Assembly (NCBI GenBank): GCA_030150505.1
Contig: JASLFS010000055.1
Coordinates: 1-23,104, forward strand
DNA length: 23,104 bases
Source of the DNA: Vitreoscilla sp.
GTDB taxonomy: Bacteria; Pseudomonadota; Gammaproteobacteria; Burkholderiales; Neisseriaceae
Direction of reading: 5' to 3'
Positions 14,082 to 20,538 of this stretch are shown piece by piece. Below the pieces are notes generated by a model. That model ran no database searches. It was not told the DNA's origin and saw only the letters and a program-made list of their open reading frames with translations. Both the position numbers and the translations under genes were made by a program. Positions within the stretch are counted from its first letter, which is position 1. The number at the start of each line of letters is the position of its first letter.

Positions 14082-14849
14082 GTTAAAAATGTGTTTTTCG
14101 TCAGTTTGGTGGCGATCGTTGGATTAATGAACAGTCTATTGTCACCTGCAGCTGCTGAACCACAAGCTGCCAAAACAAACTTAGTAGCTAGCTCCCGAGC
14201 AACTACTGCACAAGCACCAGATTCTATCGTGAAGGCTGAAAGTTTAATTCGCAGTGCTAACTTGAGTTATAAAGTAGCTGGCAAACGATATTATCCTTTG
14301 AAAAAAGTGGCTTTTTTTGAAGAAACTGGTAAAGCTTCTTGGTACGGCAAACAATTTCATGGTCGTAAAACGACTTCAGGCGAGCGGTTTGATATGAATG
14401 CTTTAACAGCAGCTCATCCAACGCTACCGATTCCTAGCTATGCAAAAGTAACAAATTTAAGCAATGGTAAGGAAGTTGTGGTTCGAATTAATGACCGAGG
14501 TCCTTTTTCTAGCGCACGGGTAATGGATTTATCTTATGCGGCTGCTAAAAAATTGGATTTTGTGAATAAAGGCGTGGCAAAGGTAAAAGTAGAGCAAATT
14601 CTTCCTGGTCAGAAAAGTGAAGAACCAAAAGCTATTTTTGTTACTTTGAATACGTTTACGACAATGAGCGACGCTCAGAATTTTATGCAAAAAACCCAAG
14701 GCGAGTTAAATCGCATTGCCAATCATCAACCCGTTCCTTATCAGTTAAATATGACTCGAGAAGGACAGCAGTACATTGTGAAGGTTGGACCATTTAAGCG
14801 CCATGAGAATGCTTCGAATATTAAAGAATCGTTGCTAACTTCATTATAA
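14079..14849 (+). CDS. rlpA: RlpA-like septal ring lytic transglycosylase
   Basis: RlpA cleaves peptidoglycan glycan strands that lack stem peptides, often at the septum. This 256-residue protein starts at TTG with an ideal AAGGAGG site. It has a Sec signal peptide of about 26 residues ending AAA. No lipobox Cys is present, so unlike E. coli RlpA it appears to be a soluble periplasmic form. The double-psi beta-barrel domain (about 83-172) carries GKASWYGKQFHGRKTTSGERF, with Glu102 and His113 at the positions shown to be catalytic in Pseudomonas RlpA, and RINDRGPF with Asp139. The C-terminus (about 186-256) looks like a SPOR domain (denuded glycan binding): IFVTLNTFTTMSDAQNFMQ and YIVKVGPFKRHENA. 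Confidence 0.94.
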   Translation: MVKNVFFVSLVAIVGLMNSLLSPAAAEPQAAKTNLVASSRATTAQAPDSIVKAESLIRSANLSYKVAGKRYYPLKKVAFFEETGKASWYGKQFHGRKTTSGERFDMNALTAAHPTLPIPSYAKVTNLSNGKEVVVRINDRGPFSSARVMDLSYAAAKKLDFVNKGVAKVKVEQILPGQKSEEPKAIFVTLNTFTTMSDAQNFMQKTQGELNRIANHQPVPYQLNMTREGQQYIVKVGPFKRHENASNIKESLLTSL

Positions 14850-14861
14850 ATAGTTTGAATG

Positions 14862-14897
14862 AAAAAAATCCTGCTTAAACATAAGCAGGATTTTTTT
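14862..14897. terminator. Bidirectional terminator between rlpA and rarD
   Basis: ATCCTGCTTA and TAAGCAGGAT form a perfect 10-bp stem with loop AACA, flanked by seven A on the left and seven T on the right. It can stop both convergent genes. Confidence 0.95.
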
Positions 14898-14901
14898 ATG
14901 G

Positions 14902-15843
14902 TTATGACGATGATGCAGTTTGTTTTGGTTTGCGCTTAATGCTGCCCATCACAAATAAAACCACTGCAGCCCAAACCAATATATAACCAATGAAGCGTGT
15001 TTTATCGAATGCTTCATGGAACATAAATAAGCCAATTAAGAATTGGATGGTTGGTGAGATGTATTGAATAATGCCCATGTGGGACATTGGGATTCTTTTT
15101 GCACCAGCTGCAAACATTAACAATGGAACGGTTGTCACAATACCAGAGCAAACCAAAATAAAAGTTTGGAAGTGTGATAAGTCGGCCCAGTAAAATTGGC
15201 CTGCTTGGTAGCAGAAAGCTAAAAATAACAGTGCGAATGGTAGCATGCAAAGTGTTTCTAATGCTAAGCCTGGTAGAGCATCTAATGGTGCAATTTTTCT
15301 TAATAAACCGTAGAAGCCAAATGACAAAGTTAAGCCAATGGCAACCCATGGAATATGACCAGTTAGAAAAGCCAGCCACAGCACTCCGCTTGCTGCTAGC
15401 ACAATGGCAGCAGCTTGGATGGGCTTAAGTTGTTCTTGGAAAAAAATACGCCCTAACAGAATGCTAAATAAAGGTGACATGAAGTAGCCTAGGCTGGCAT
15501 CAAGCAAGTGTTTATTTGATATTGACCACAAATATAATAGCCAGTTACTGCCTAAAGCAGCAGCTGAGCAAATAAAAACAATAAGAATTTTGGGTGTGGT
15601 TATGGCTTGCCATAAAGTTTTATATTGTTTGAAAAATACAATGGCTAGCAAAGCAAACACCGAGGACCAAATAATGCGTTGAGCCAATATTTGCGTTGGT
15701 GGCATAGGGGAGATGGTAATGGGATACCAGAAAATTGGAAATGCGCCCCAAATTAAATAGCAGGTAATGGCATACATTAAACCTTTTTGTGGCTCAGAGA
15801 GAGATTGAATCGTATCGGGCTTCATAAATATGTTCAAAACCAT
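14902..15843 (-). CDS. rarD: RarD-like EamA/DMT family transporter
   Basis: This inner-membrane protein of up to 313 residues has ten hydrophobic segments in two EamA repeats, the drug/metabolite transporter layout. Blocks close to RarD are present: YLIWGAFPIFW near the start, NWLLYLWSI, ASLGYFMSPLFSILLGR, and IIQYISPTIQFLIGLFMFHE in the second half. RarD was first linked to chloramphenicol resistance, but its natural substrate is not known. Two starts are possible: ATG 15843 and ATG 15825. Neither has a clear Shine-Dalgarno; the second gives MKPDTIQ, closer to the family length. The C-terminus is basic and cytoplasmic by the positive-inside rule. It is downstream of pilU but separated from it by a terminator. 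Confidence 0.93.
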   Translation of the reverse strand: MVLNIFMKPDTIQSLSEPQKGLMYAITCYLIWGAFPIFWYPITISPMPPTQILAQRIIWSSVFALLAIVFFKQYKTLWQAITTPKILIVFICSAAALGSNWLLYLWSISNKHLLDASLGYFMSPLFSILLGRIFFQEQLKPIQAAAIVLAASGVLWLAFLTGHIPWVAIGLTLSFGFYGLLRKIAPLDALPGLALETLCMLPFALLFLAFCYQAGQFYWADLSHFQTFILVCSGIVTTVPLLMFAAGAKRIPMSHMGIIQYISPTIQFLIGLFMFHEAFDKTRFIGYILVWAAVVLFVMGSIKRKPKQTASSS

Positions 15844-15862
15844 GGTTGGGTGTTATCAGAAT

Positions 15863-15890
15863 AAAAAAGCCAGCCGCCTTAGCGACTGGT
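15863..15890 (-). terminator. pilU terminator
   Basis: CCAG-CGC and GCG-CTGG form an imperfect stem with loop CTTA. On the minus strand it runs into TTTTTT (complement of 15863-15868). It lies 37 bases after the pilU stop and ends the pilT-pilU unit. Confidence 0.85.
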
Positions 15891-15926
15891 ATTGGTGATA
15901 ACTTGATAATACGCTGATACAGTGCG

Positions 15927-17174
15927 TTATAGAAGATTCAAGTCATCTATTTTGTGTAGAAAGACTTCGTCTGATTCTGATTCTTGAGCAGCTTGTGCTA
16001 CTTGACCATCTTGCCACAATTTAATTGCAAGACGGACATCGTTGGTAGAGTCTGCGTTGCGTAGTGCTTCGTCATAATCAATCGTACCTTCTTTGAAAAG
16101 GCGCAATAAGTGATTATCAAATGTTTGCATACCATCTTCTTGTGAGCGACTCATGATTTCTTTTAGCTCAGCAATCTCACCTTTGAAGATATGGTCTTGA
16201 ATGGCTGGGGTATTGAGCATAATTTCAATCGCAGCTAAACGACCTGAAGCATCTTTTTTCATCACTAAGCGTTGTGAAACGATGGCGGCAAGGTTAAGTG
16301 CCAAGTCCATGAATACTTGAGGGTGGCGTTCTTCATTGTAGAAGTTAATTACACGTTCGATGGCTTGGTTGGCATTGGTGGCGTGCAAAGTGCATAAACA
16401 TAAGTGACCAGTTTGTGCTAGTTGTAGAGCATGGCTCATACTTTCTTCATCACGAACCTCACCAATAATCACCACGTCAGGTGCTTGACGCATGGCGCTT
16501 TTTAGAGCGGAGTGCCAGTTTTCTGTATCTAAGCCAACTTCGCGCTGGGTAACAATACTTTTTTTATGGCGGTGTACAAACTCAATTGGATCCTCAATGG
16601 TGATGATGTGCCCAGGTAAGAGTTTATTACGTCTATCGACCATTGCTGCCAATGTTGTTGATTTACCTGAACCGGTTGCACCAACGACAATAATGAGACC
16701 ACGCTTTAAGGTTGAAAGGCGCTTGAGCACGTCAGGCATGGCCAATTCTTCAAGAGTGGTAATTTCAGTGTTAATTTTACGCATTACCATGCCAACTCGA
16801 CCTTGTTCATGGTAAGCATTGACACGGAATCGTACTTCTTCATTTAGGTTAATGGCGTAGTTCAGCTCTAAGTCGTTCTGGAACTCTTCTTGTTGGCTGT
16901 CTCTCATGGTTGAATAAACCAATTGATGAGTTTGTTCTGGTAACAAAGGTCGTTTAGAAAGCGGAACAATGGTGCCGTTAACTTTAATTGCTGGTGGGAA
17001 ATCTGGTGCAATAAAAATATCGGAAGCATTTTTTTGCGTTGCCATAAGCATGATTCGTTCCAATTGTTGGTACGAATTTTCTTTTTCAGCAGTTTGCGCA
17101 GGAGCGGGTGTTGCTTCTTTTGCAATGCTTTCTAATAAATTTAAAAGTTCTTTTGTATCATGTTGATTGGCCAT
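15927..17174 (-). CDS. pilU: Type IV pilus retraction ATPase PilU
   Basis: PilU is a PilT paralogue that assists pilus retraction, driving twitching and DNA uptake from the cytoplasmic base of the pilus machine. The 415-residue protein has Walker A GATGSGKST (165-173), the Asp box ITIEDPIEF (191-199), Walker B APDVVIIGEVRD (231-242) and the His box AQTGHLCLCTLHA (253-265). It is longer than PilT at both ends: a Gln/Ala-rich N-terminal stretch (20-35) and a C-terminal tail rich in Ala, Gln, Glu and Asp after about residue 375, typical of PilU. The start at 17174 has AGAAGG at good spacing, 12 bases after the pilT stop, so they are an operon. Confidence 0.97.
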   Translation of the reverse strand: MANQHDTKELLNLLESIAKEATPAPAQTAEKENSYQQLERIMLMATQKNASDIFIAPDFPPAIKVNGTIVPLSKRPLLPEQTHQLVYSTMRDSQQEEFQNDLELNYAINLNEEVRFRVNAYHEQGRVGMVMRKINTEITTLEELAMPDVLKRLSTLKRGLIIVVGATGSGKSTTLAAMVDRRNKLLPGHIITIEDPIEFVHRHKKSIVTQREVGLDTENWHSALKSAMRQAPDVVIIGEVRDEESMSHALQLAQTGHLCLCTLHATNANQAIERVINFYNEERHPQVFMDLALNLAAIVSQRLVMKKDASGRLAAIEIMLNTPAIQDHIFKGEIAELKEIMSRSQEDGMQTFDNHLLRLFKEGTIDYDEALRNADSTNDVRLAIKLWQDGQVAQAAQESESDEVFLHKIDDLNLL

Positions 17175-17186
17175 CTTTATACCTTC

Positions 17187-18224
17187 TTATAGTGTATTTG
17201 GGTTTTGGGCTTTAGTGCGTGCCTCTTCTAGGCTCACAATGTTACGTTTAAGTAATGCTTGTAAGCTTTGGTCTAGGGTTTGCATGCCATATTGCTGACC
17301 AGTTTGTAAAATAACTGCCATTTGTGCAATTTTATTTTCACGAATTAAGTTTCGAATGGCTGGAGTTGCAATCATGATTTCATGAGCAGCTACTCGGCCA
17401 GTACCATCTTTTGTTTTCAATAACGTTTGGGAAATAACACCACGCAAGCTTTCAGATAGCATTGAGCGTACCATTTCTTTTTCGCCTGCAGGGAACACGT
17501 CCACAATACGGTCAACGGTTTTAGCCGCACCAGTGGTATGCAATGTACCGAATACCAAGTGACCCGTTTCCGCCGCTGTTAACGCTAAGCCGATGGTTTC
17601 TGGATCACGCATCTCGCCGACTAGAATCACGTCCGGGTCTTCACGCAAGGCTGATTTTAGTGCGTTGGCAAAGCTCAACGTGTGTTCATGCAGTTCACGC
17701 TGATTGACAAGGCTTTTTTTACTTTGGTGCACGAACTCAATAGGATCTTCAATGGTCAGGATGTGGCCTTGATGATTGTCGTTAATATAGTCAATCATGG
17801 CAGCAAGGGTAGTTGATTTACCTGAACCAGTTGGACCCGTTACCAATACCAAGCCGCGAGGTGTTTCTGCAATTTTTTTGAAAATTTCAGGAGCTGATAA
17901 TTGTTCCAGCGTTAATACTTTACTTGGAATGGTACGAAAAACGGCAGCTGGGCCACGATTGGACATGAATGCATTCACACGAAAACGCGATACATTGGGT
18001 AGTTCAAATGAGAAATCGACTTCTAGTTCTTGTTGGAAGATTTTTCGCTGAGTATCATTCATGACATCTGTAATCATATTAAAAGCTTCGTCTGATGAGA
18101 TGTCTGGCAGATTGATACGTCGAATATCGCCATGCACACGTATCATTGGTGGTAAACCTGTACTTAAGTGTAAGTCAGATGCCTTATTTTTTACCCCAAA
18201 AGCGAGCAAGTCGGTAATTTGCAT
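17187..18224 (-). CDS. pilT: Type IV pilus retraction ATPase PilT
   Basis: PilT is the hexameric motor that depolymerises type IV pili, powering twitching motility and DNA uptake. The 345-residue length is standard. Motifs: Walker A GPTGSGKST (130-138), Asp box LTIEDPIEF, Walker B DPDVILVGEMRD (197-208), His box TAAETGHLVFGTLHT (216-230), and the PilT-specific AIRNLIRE (289-296) needed for retraction. The start is ATG 18224, which gives the conserved MQITDLLAFG; an ATG 12 codons upstream lacks a Shine-Dalgarno and adds an unlike leader. It is the first gene of pilT-pilU and is divergent from yggS, as in Pseudomonas. Confidence 0.98.
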   Translation of the reverse strand: MQITDLLAFGVKNKASDLHLSTGLPPMIRVHGDIRRINLPDISSDEAFNMITDVMNDTQRKIFQQELEVDFSFELPNVSRFRVNAFMSNRGPAAVFRTIPSKVLTLEQLSAPEIFKKIAETPRGLVLVTGPTGSGKSTTLAAMIDYINDNHQGHILTIEDPIEFVHQSKKSLVNQRELHEHTLSFANALKSALREDPDVILVGEMRDPETIGLALTAAETGHLVFGTLHTTGAAKTVDRIVDVFPAGEKEMVRSMLSESLRGVISQTLLKTKDGTGRVAAHEIMIATPAIRNLIRENKIAQMAVILQTGQQYGMQTLDQSLQALLKRNIVSLEEARTKAQNPNTL

Positions 18225-18270
18225 GTTTCCAGAACCTTTTTGTAATGTATTTTTTGTCATGTAATAAGTT

Positions 18271-18316
18271 ATTCTATCTGTTTTTAAGATTGATAGAATT
18301 ATTTATTGGGAATTAT
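18271..18316. promoter_or_regulatory. Repeated TCTATC/GATAGA motifs in the pilT-yggS gap
   Basis: ATTCTATC (18271-18278) and GATAGAAT (18292-18299) form an 8-bp inverted repeat, and a third ATCTATC occurs about 15 bases further on. They sit in the 176-base divergent gap between pilT and yggS, where both promoters should be. Operator function is inferred from position only. No strong -35/-10 pair was found in either direction. Confidence 0.3.
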
Positions 18317-18400
18317 CTATCATTGGTATGGTACAGTATTTTACACAAGTCAAAAAGATGTTGAAATGATAACGGCATAAATCGGATAGGGCGGACTAAA

Positions 18401-19093
18401 ATGACACAATTATTAGATAGATATCAACAAGTTTACAATGAATTACATCAGCTCATTGCTCAGGCTGAAAAAGCAGAAAATTCAGTGGAATTGTTGGCTG
18501 TTAGTAAAACTTTTCCTGCCGATGATATTGTTGAAATATATCAGGCTGGTCAGCGATCTTTTGGTGAGAACTATGTACAAGAATTACAAGAAAAAGTGGT
18601 TCAATTAAAAGATTTGGATATTGAATGGCATTTTATCGGTGCCTTGCAGTCGAATAAAACGCGGATTGTGGCAGAATGTGCTCATTGGGTGCATACCATT
18701 GATCGATTAAAAATTGCTCAGAGACTAAATGAGCAGCGCCCTGATGATATGGCTGTATTGAATGTTTGCTTGGAAGTGAATATTTCTGAAGAGCCACAAA
18801 AACATGGGATTGCTGTTGAGGATGTTTTGGCTTTAGCACAGGCGGTTAATGAATTACCTAGGTTAAAATTGCGTGGTTTAATGTGTATCCCTAATGCCAC
18901 AGATGATGAGAAGATTTTGCGAAATCAGTTTGATTCAATGAGGATTATTTTAGAAGAGTTAAGACAAGCTGGTTTAGATGTAGATACATTATCAATGGGG
19001 ATGAGTGCAGATATGGGGCTTGCTATTGAATGTGGTTCGACAATGGTTCGTGTCGGCTCGGCTATTTTTGGAAAGCGTTCCTATTCAGTTTAA
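18401..19093 (+). CDS. yggS: YggS/PROSC family PLP homeostasis protein
   Basis: YggS binds pyridoxal 5'-phosphate on a single-domain alanine-racemase-like TIM barrel and keeps PLP pools balanced; it has no known catalytic activity. The 230-residue protein has the PLP lysine Lys36 in LLAVSKTFPADDI, the motif FGENYVQELQEK (about 54-65), WHFIGALQSNK, and LSMGMSADMGLAIECGSTMVRVGSAIFG at the end, which holds the phosphate-binding residues. ATG 18401 has a purine-rich GGGCGGA upstream. It is divergent from pilT and followed by yggT. Confidence 0.97.
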   Translation: MTQLLDRYQQVYNELHQLIAQAEKAENSVELLAVSKTFPADDIVEIYQAGQRSFGENYVQELQEKVVQLKDLDIEWHFIGALQSNKTRIVAECAHWVHTIDRLKIAQRLNEQRPDDMAVLNVCLEVNISEEPQKHGIAVEDVLALAQAVNELPRLKLRGLMCIPNATDDEKILRNQFDSMRIILEELRQAGLDVDTLSMGMSADMGLAIECGSTMVRVGSAIFGKRSYSV

Positions 19094-19104
19094 AGGTTGG
19101 CTGC

Positions 19105-19155
19105 TTTGGTGAGTTTTATAAAGTATTCTGTGAAGTTGCTTGAAATTTCACCAAA
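19105..19155. repeat. Spaced inverted repeat between yggS and yggT
   Basis: TTTGGTGA (19105-19112) and TCACCAAA (19148-19155) are exact complements separated by 35 bases, in the 103-base gap where many relatives carry proC. It may be a weak hairpin in the transcript; no other feature is visible in the gap. Confidence 0.3.
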
Positions 19156-19196
19156 TGGCTCTATTTGTTATAGACATTTATTGCGATGAGATAAAA

Positions 19197-19769
19197 ATGA
19201 TTGTAATTTTGCAGCAAGTTATCTTGATGCTGGCTTTACTTTGGGCAGTTTTGTGTTTGGCAAGAATGTTATTACAATTGGGCCGTTTGCATTATAAGCA
19301 TCCGTTGGCTGAGTTTTGTGTCAACATGACGCAGTGGTTGGTGAAGCCTTTAAGGAAAGTCATTCCTCCTATTCGACAGATGGATATGGCTTCTTTGGTT
19401 GCAGCTGTGTTGGGGATTTATTCTGCTTATACTATTAATAGTTTACTTGGTATGACTATTGGTGCTGGTTTTGGCGGGAAGGCTTTGGCGTTTAATGCGC
19501 TATTAACGATTGTTGATACCAGTAAAGCTTTTGCATACACGTTGTTGATTGGTTCTGTGATTAGGATGGTTTTAAGTTTTAGTAAGCCTTATGCCCCTAT
19601 AATGCAAAGCCTCCATCGTATATTTGAGCCATTGTGTCGACCATTTAAGCGATTACGGTATAAACAGTTTGATTTTTCAGCAAGCGTTGTGGTTCTTTTT
19701 GCATGGCTGTGGGTCTCTGTATTTGTTCCTAGCTTAACAGTCTTTTTGCATCAGTGGTTTTTGAGGTAA
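19197..19769 (+). CDS. yggT: YggT family membrane protein
   Basis: This 190-residue inner-membrane protein has two YggT repeats, each a helix pair around an amphipathic segment. The first repeat runs through LLWAVLCLARMLLQLGRLHY and ends at the basic, Pro-rich VKPLRKVIPPIRQMD; the second ends in FEPLCRPFKRLRYKQFDFSASVVVLFAWLW. The YggT signature is this P-x(n)-R-x-I-P-P block followed by a new hydrophobic stretch. Its role is not settled; links to osmotic tolerance and division-related functions have been proposed. ATG 19197 has GAG 6-8 bases upstream; an upstream TTG (19140) adds 19 unlike residues and is rejected. It follows yggS by 103 bases, and no clear terminator is seen after it. Confidence 0.93.
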   Translation: MIVILQQVILMLALLWAVLCLARMLLQLGRLHYKHPLAEFCVNMTQWLVKPLRKVIPPIRQMDMASLVAAVLGIYSAYTINSLLGMTIGAGFGGKALAFNALLTIVDTSKAFAYTLLIGSVIRMVLSFSKPYAPIMQSLHRIFEPLCRPFKRLRYKQFDFSASVVVLFAWLWVSVFVPSLTVFLHQWFLR

Positions 19770-19793
19770 AGCTATTTAAAAAAATACATTGTG

Positions 19794-19859
19794 TATGCTG
19801 TTTTTTTAAAAACTATGCTATGATGCGCCGATTCAGCATAAAAAATATTCATTTATGCT
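19794..19859 (+). promoter_or_regulatory. dksA promoter with four TATGCT/AGCATA elements
   Basis: An extended -10 box, TGC-TATGAT (19816-19824), lies about 129 bases before dksA. No good -35 box is seen. TATGCT occurs at 19794, 19814 and 19854, and its complement AGCATA at 19835, so the start-to-start distances are 20, 21 and 19 bases, close to two helical turns. The last two are part of a perfect hairpin, AGCATAAA (19835-19842) with TTTATGCT (19852-19859), in the leader just after the expected start of transcription. Confidence 0.5.
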
Positions 19860-19952
19860 AATTAATTATAACGAAATGTGTGTAGATCTGCGATTACTCA
19901 ATTTGTCGCTGAGCAGTAGAAAGTGCATAACTACAAGCGGAAAGAACAGATT

Positions 19953-20369
19953 ATGGCTAAATTAACTGAACAAGATATTCTTAACTGGACTGGTCCAGAA
20001 GAAGAGTATATGAATGAAGACCATTTAGAGTTTTTTAAAGAGTTGTTAATCAGCTTGCAAGATGAATTAATTAATAATGCTGATGCAACAACCAACCATT
20101 TACAAGAGCAAGAATCAACTCCAGACCCAGCAGATCGTGCCAGTTTAGAGGAAGAGTATGCTTTGGAATTGCGTACACGTGACCGTGAGCGTAAATTATT
20201 AAGTAAAGTACAAGCTTCTTTGCGTCAAATTGAAGATGGTAGCTATGGCTTCTGTGCAGATACAGAAGAACCTATCGGTCTAAGACGTTTATTGGCTCGT
20301 CCAACAGCAACATTGTCTTTAGAGGCGCAAGAGCGTCGCGAGCAAGTTAAAAAGCAATTTGCAGATTAA
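19953..20369 (+). CDS. dksA: RNA polymerase-binding transcription factor DksA, cysteine-poor form
   Basis: DksA binds the RNA polymerase secondary channel and, with ppGpp, reprograms transcription in the stringent response. The 138-residue protein has the coiled coil with the tip motif DPADRA (Asp58, Asp61, Ala63) that acts at the active site. The zinc finger is changed: of the four usual Cys only Cys101 remains; Thr104, Ser122 and Ala125 take the other places, yet the surrounding GLRRLLARPTATL is intact. This resembles Neisseria DksA and Pseudomonas DksA2, which do not need zinc. ATG 19953 (MAKLTEQDILNW) matches the family; the ATG ten codons upstream is not used by relatives. It is preceded by a long leader of about 120 bases and followed by a strong terminator. 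Confidence 0.97.
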   Translation: MAKLTEQDILNWTGPEEEYMNEDHLEFFKELLISLQDELINNADATTNHLQEQESTPDPADRASLEEEYALELRTRDRERKLLSKVQASLRQIEDGSYGFCADTEEPIGLRRLLARPTATLSLEAQERREQVKKQFAD

Positions 20370-20397
20370 ATAATATTAAATTAAGTTAAGTTTTTTT

Positions 20398-20430
20398 AAA
20401 GGCTCCCTGAACTTCAGGGAGCCTTTTTTG
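20398..20430 (+). terminator. dksA terminator built from DUS-like repeats
   Basis: AGGCTCCCTGA (20400-20410) pairs perfectly with TCAGGGAGCCT (20414-20424) around ACT, then six T. The left arm, AGGCTCCCTGAA, differs by one base from the DUS dialect AGGCTGCCTGAA. In Neisseriaceae, inverted DUS pairs often double as terminators. Confidence 0.93.
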
Positions 20431-20538
20431 TCATATGTATTTAATTGTTATGTATTAAGTTTTTATTAGCTTTAATCGTATATGATGGTGGTGCAGTAAT
20501 TGTTATGTTGTTTGCATTTTTAGAAAAAAGGAGAGTGT

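Noticed and set aside
18225..18260. PilT with 12 extra N-terminal residues from an ATG at 18260
   Set aside because: There is no Shine-Dalgarno, and the conserved PilT start MQITDLL begins at 18224.
20451..20486. Promoter for the BCCT gene using TATGAT at 20481
   Set aside because: The -10 box is good but no acceptable -35 box is found at 16-18 bases, so I do not list it as a feature.
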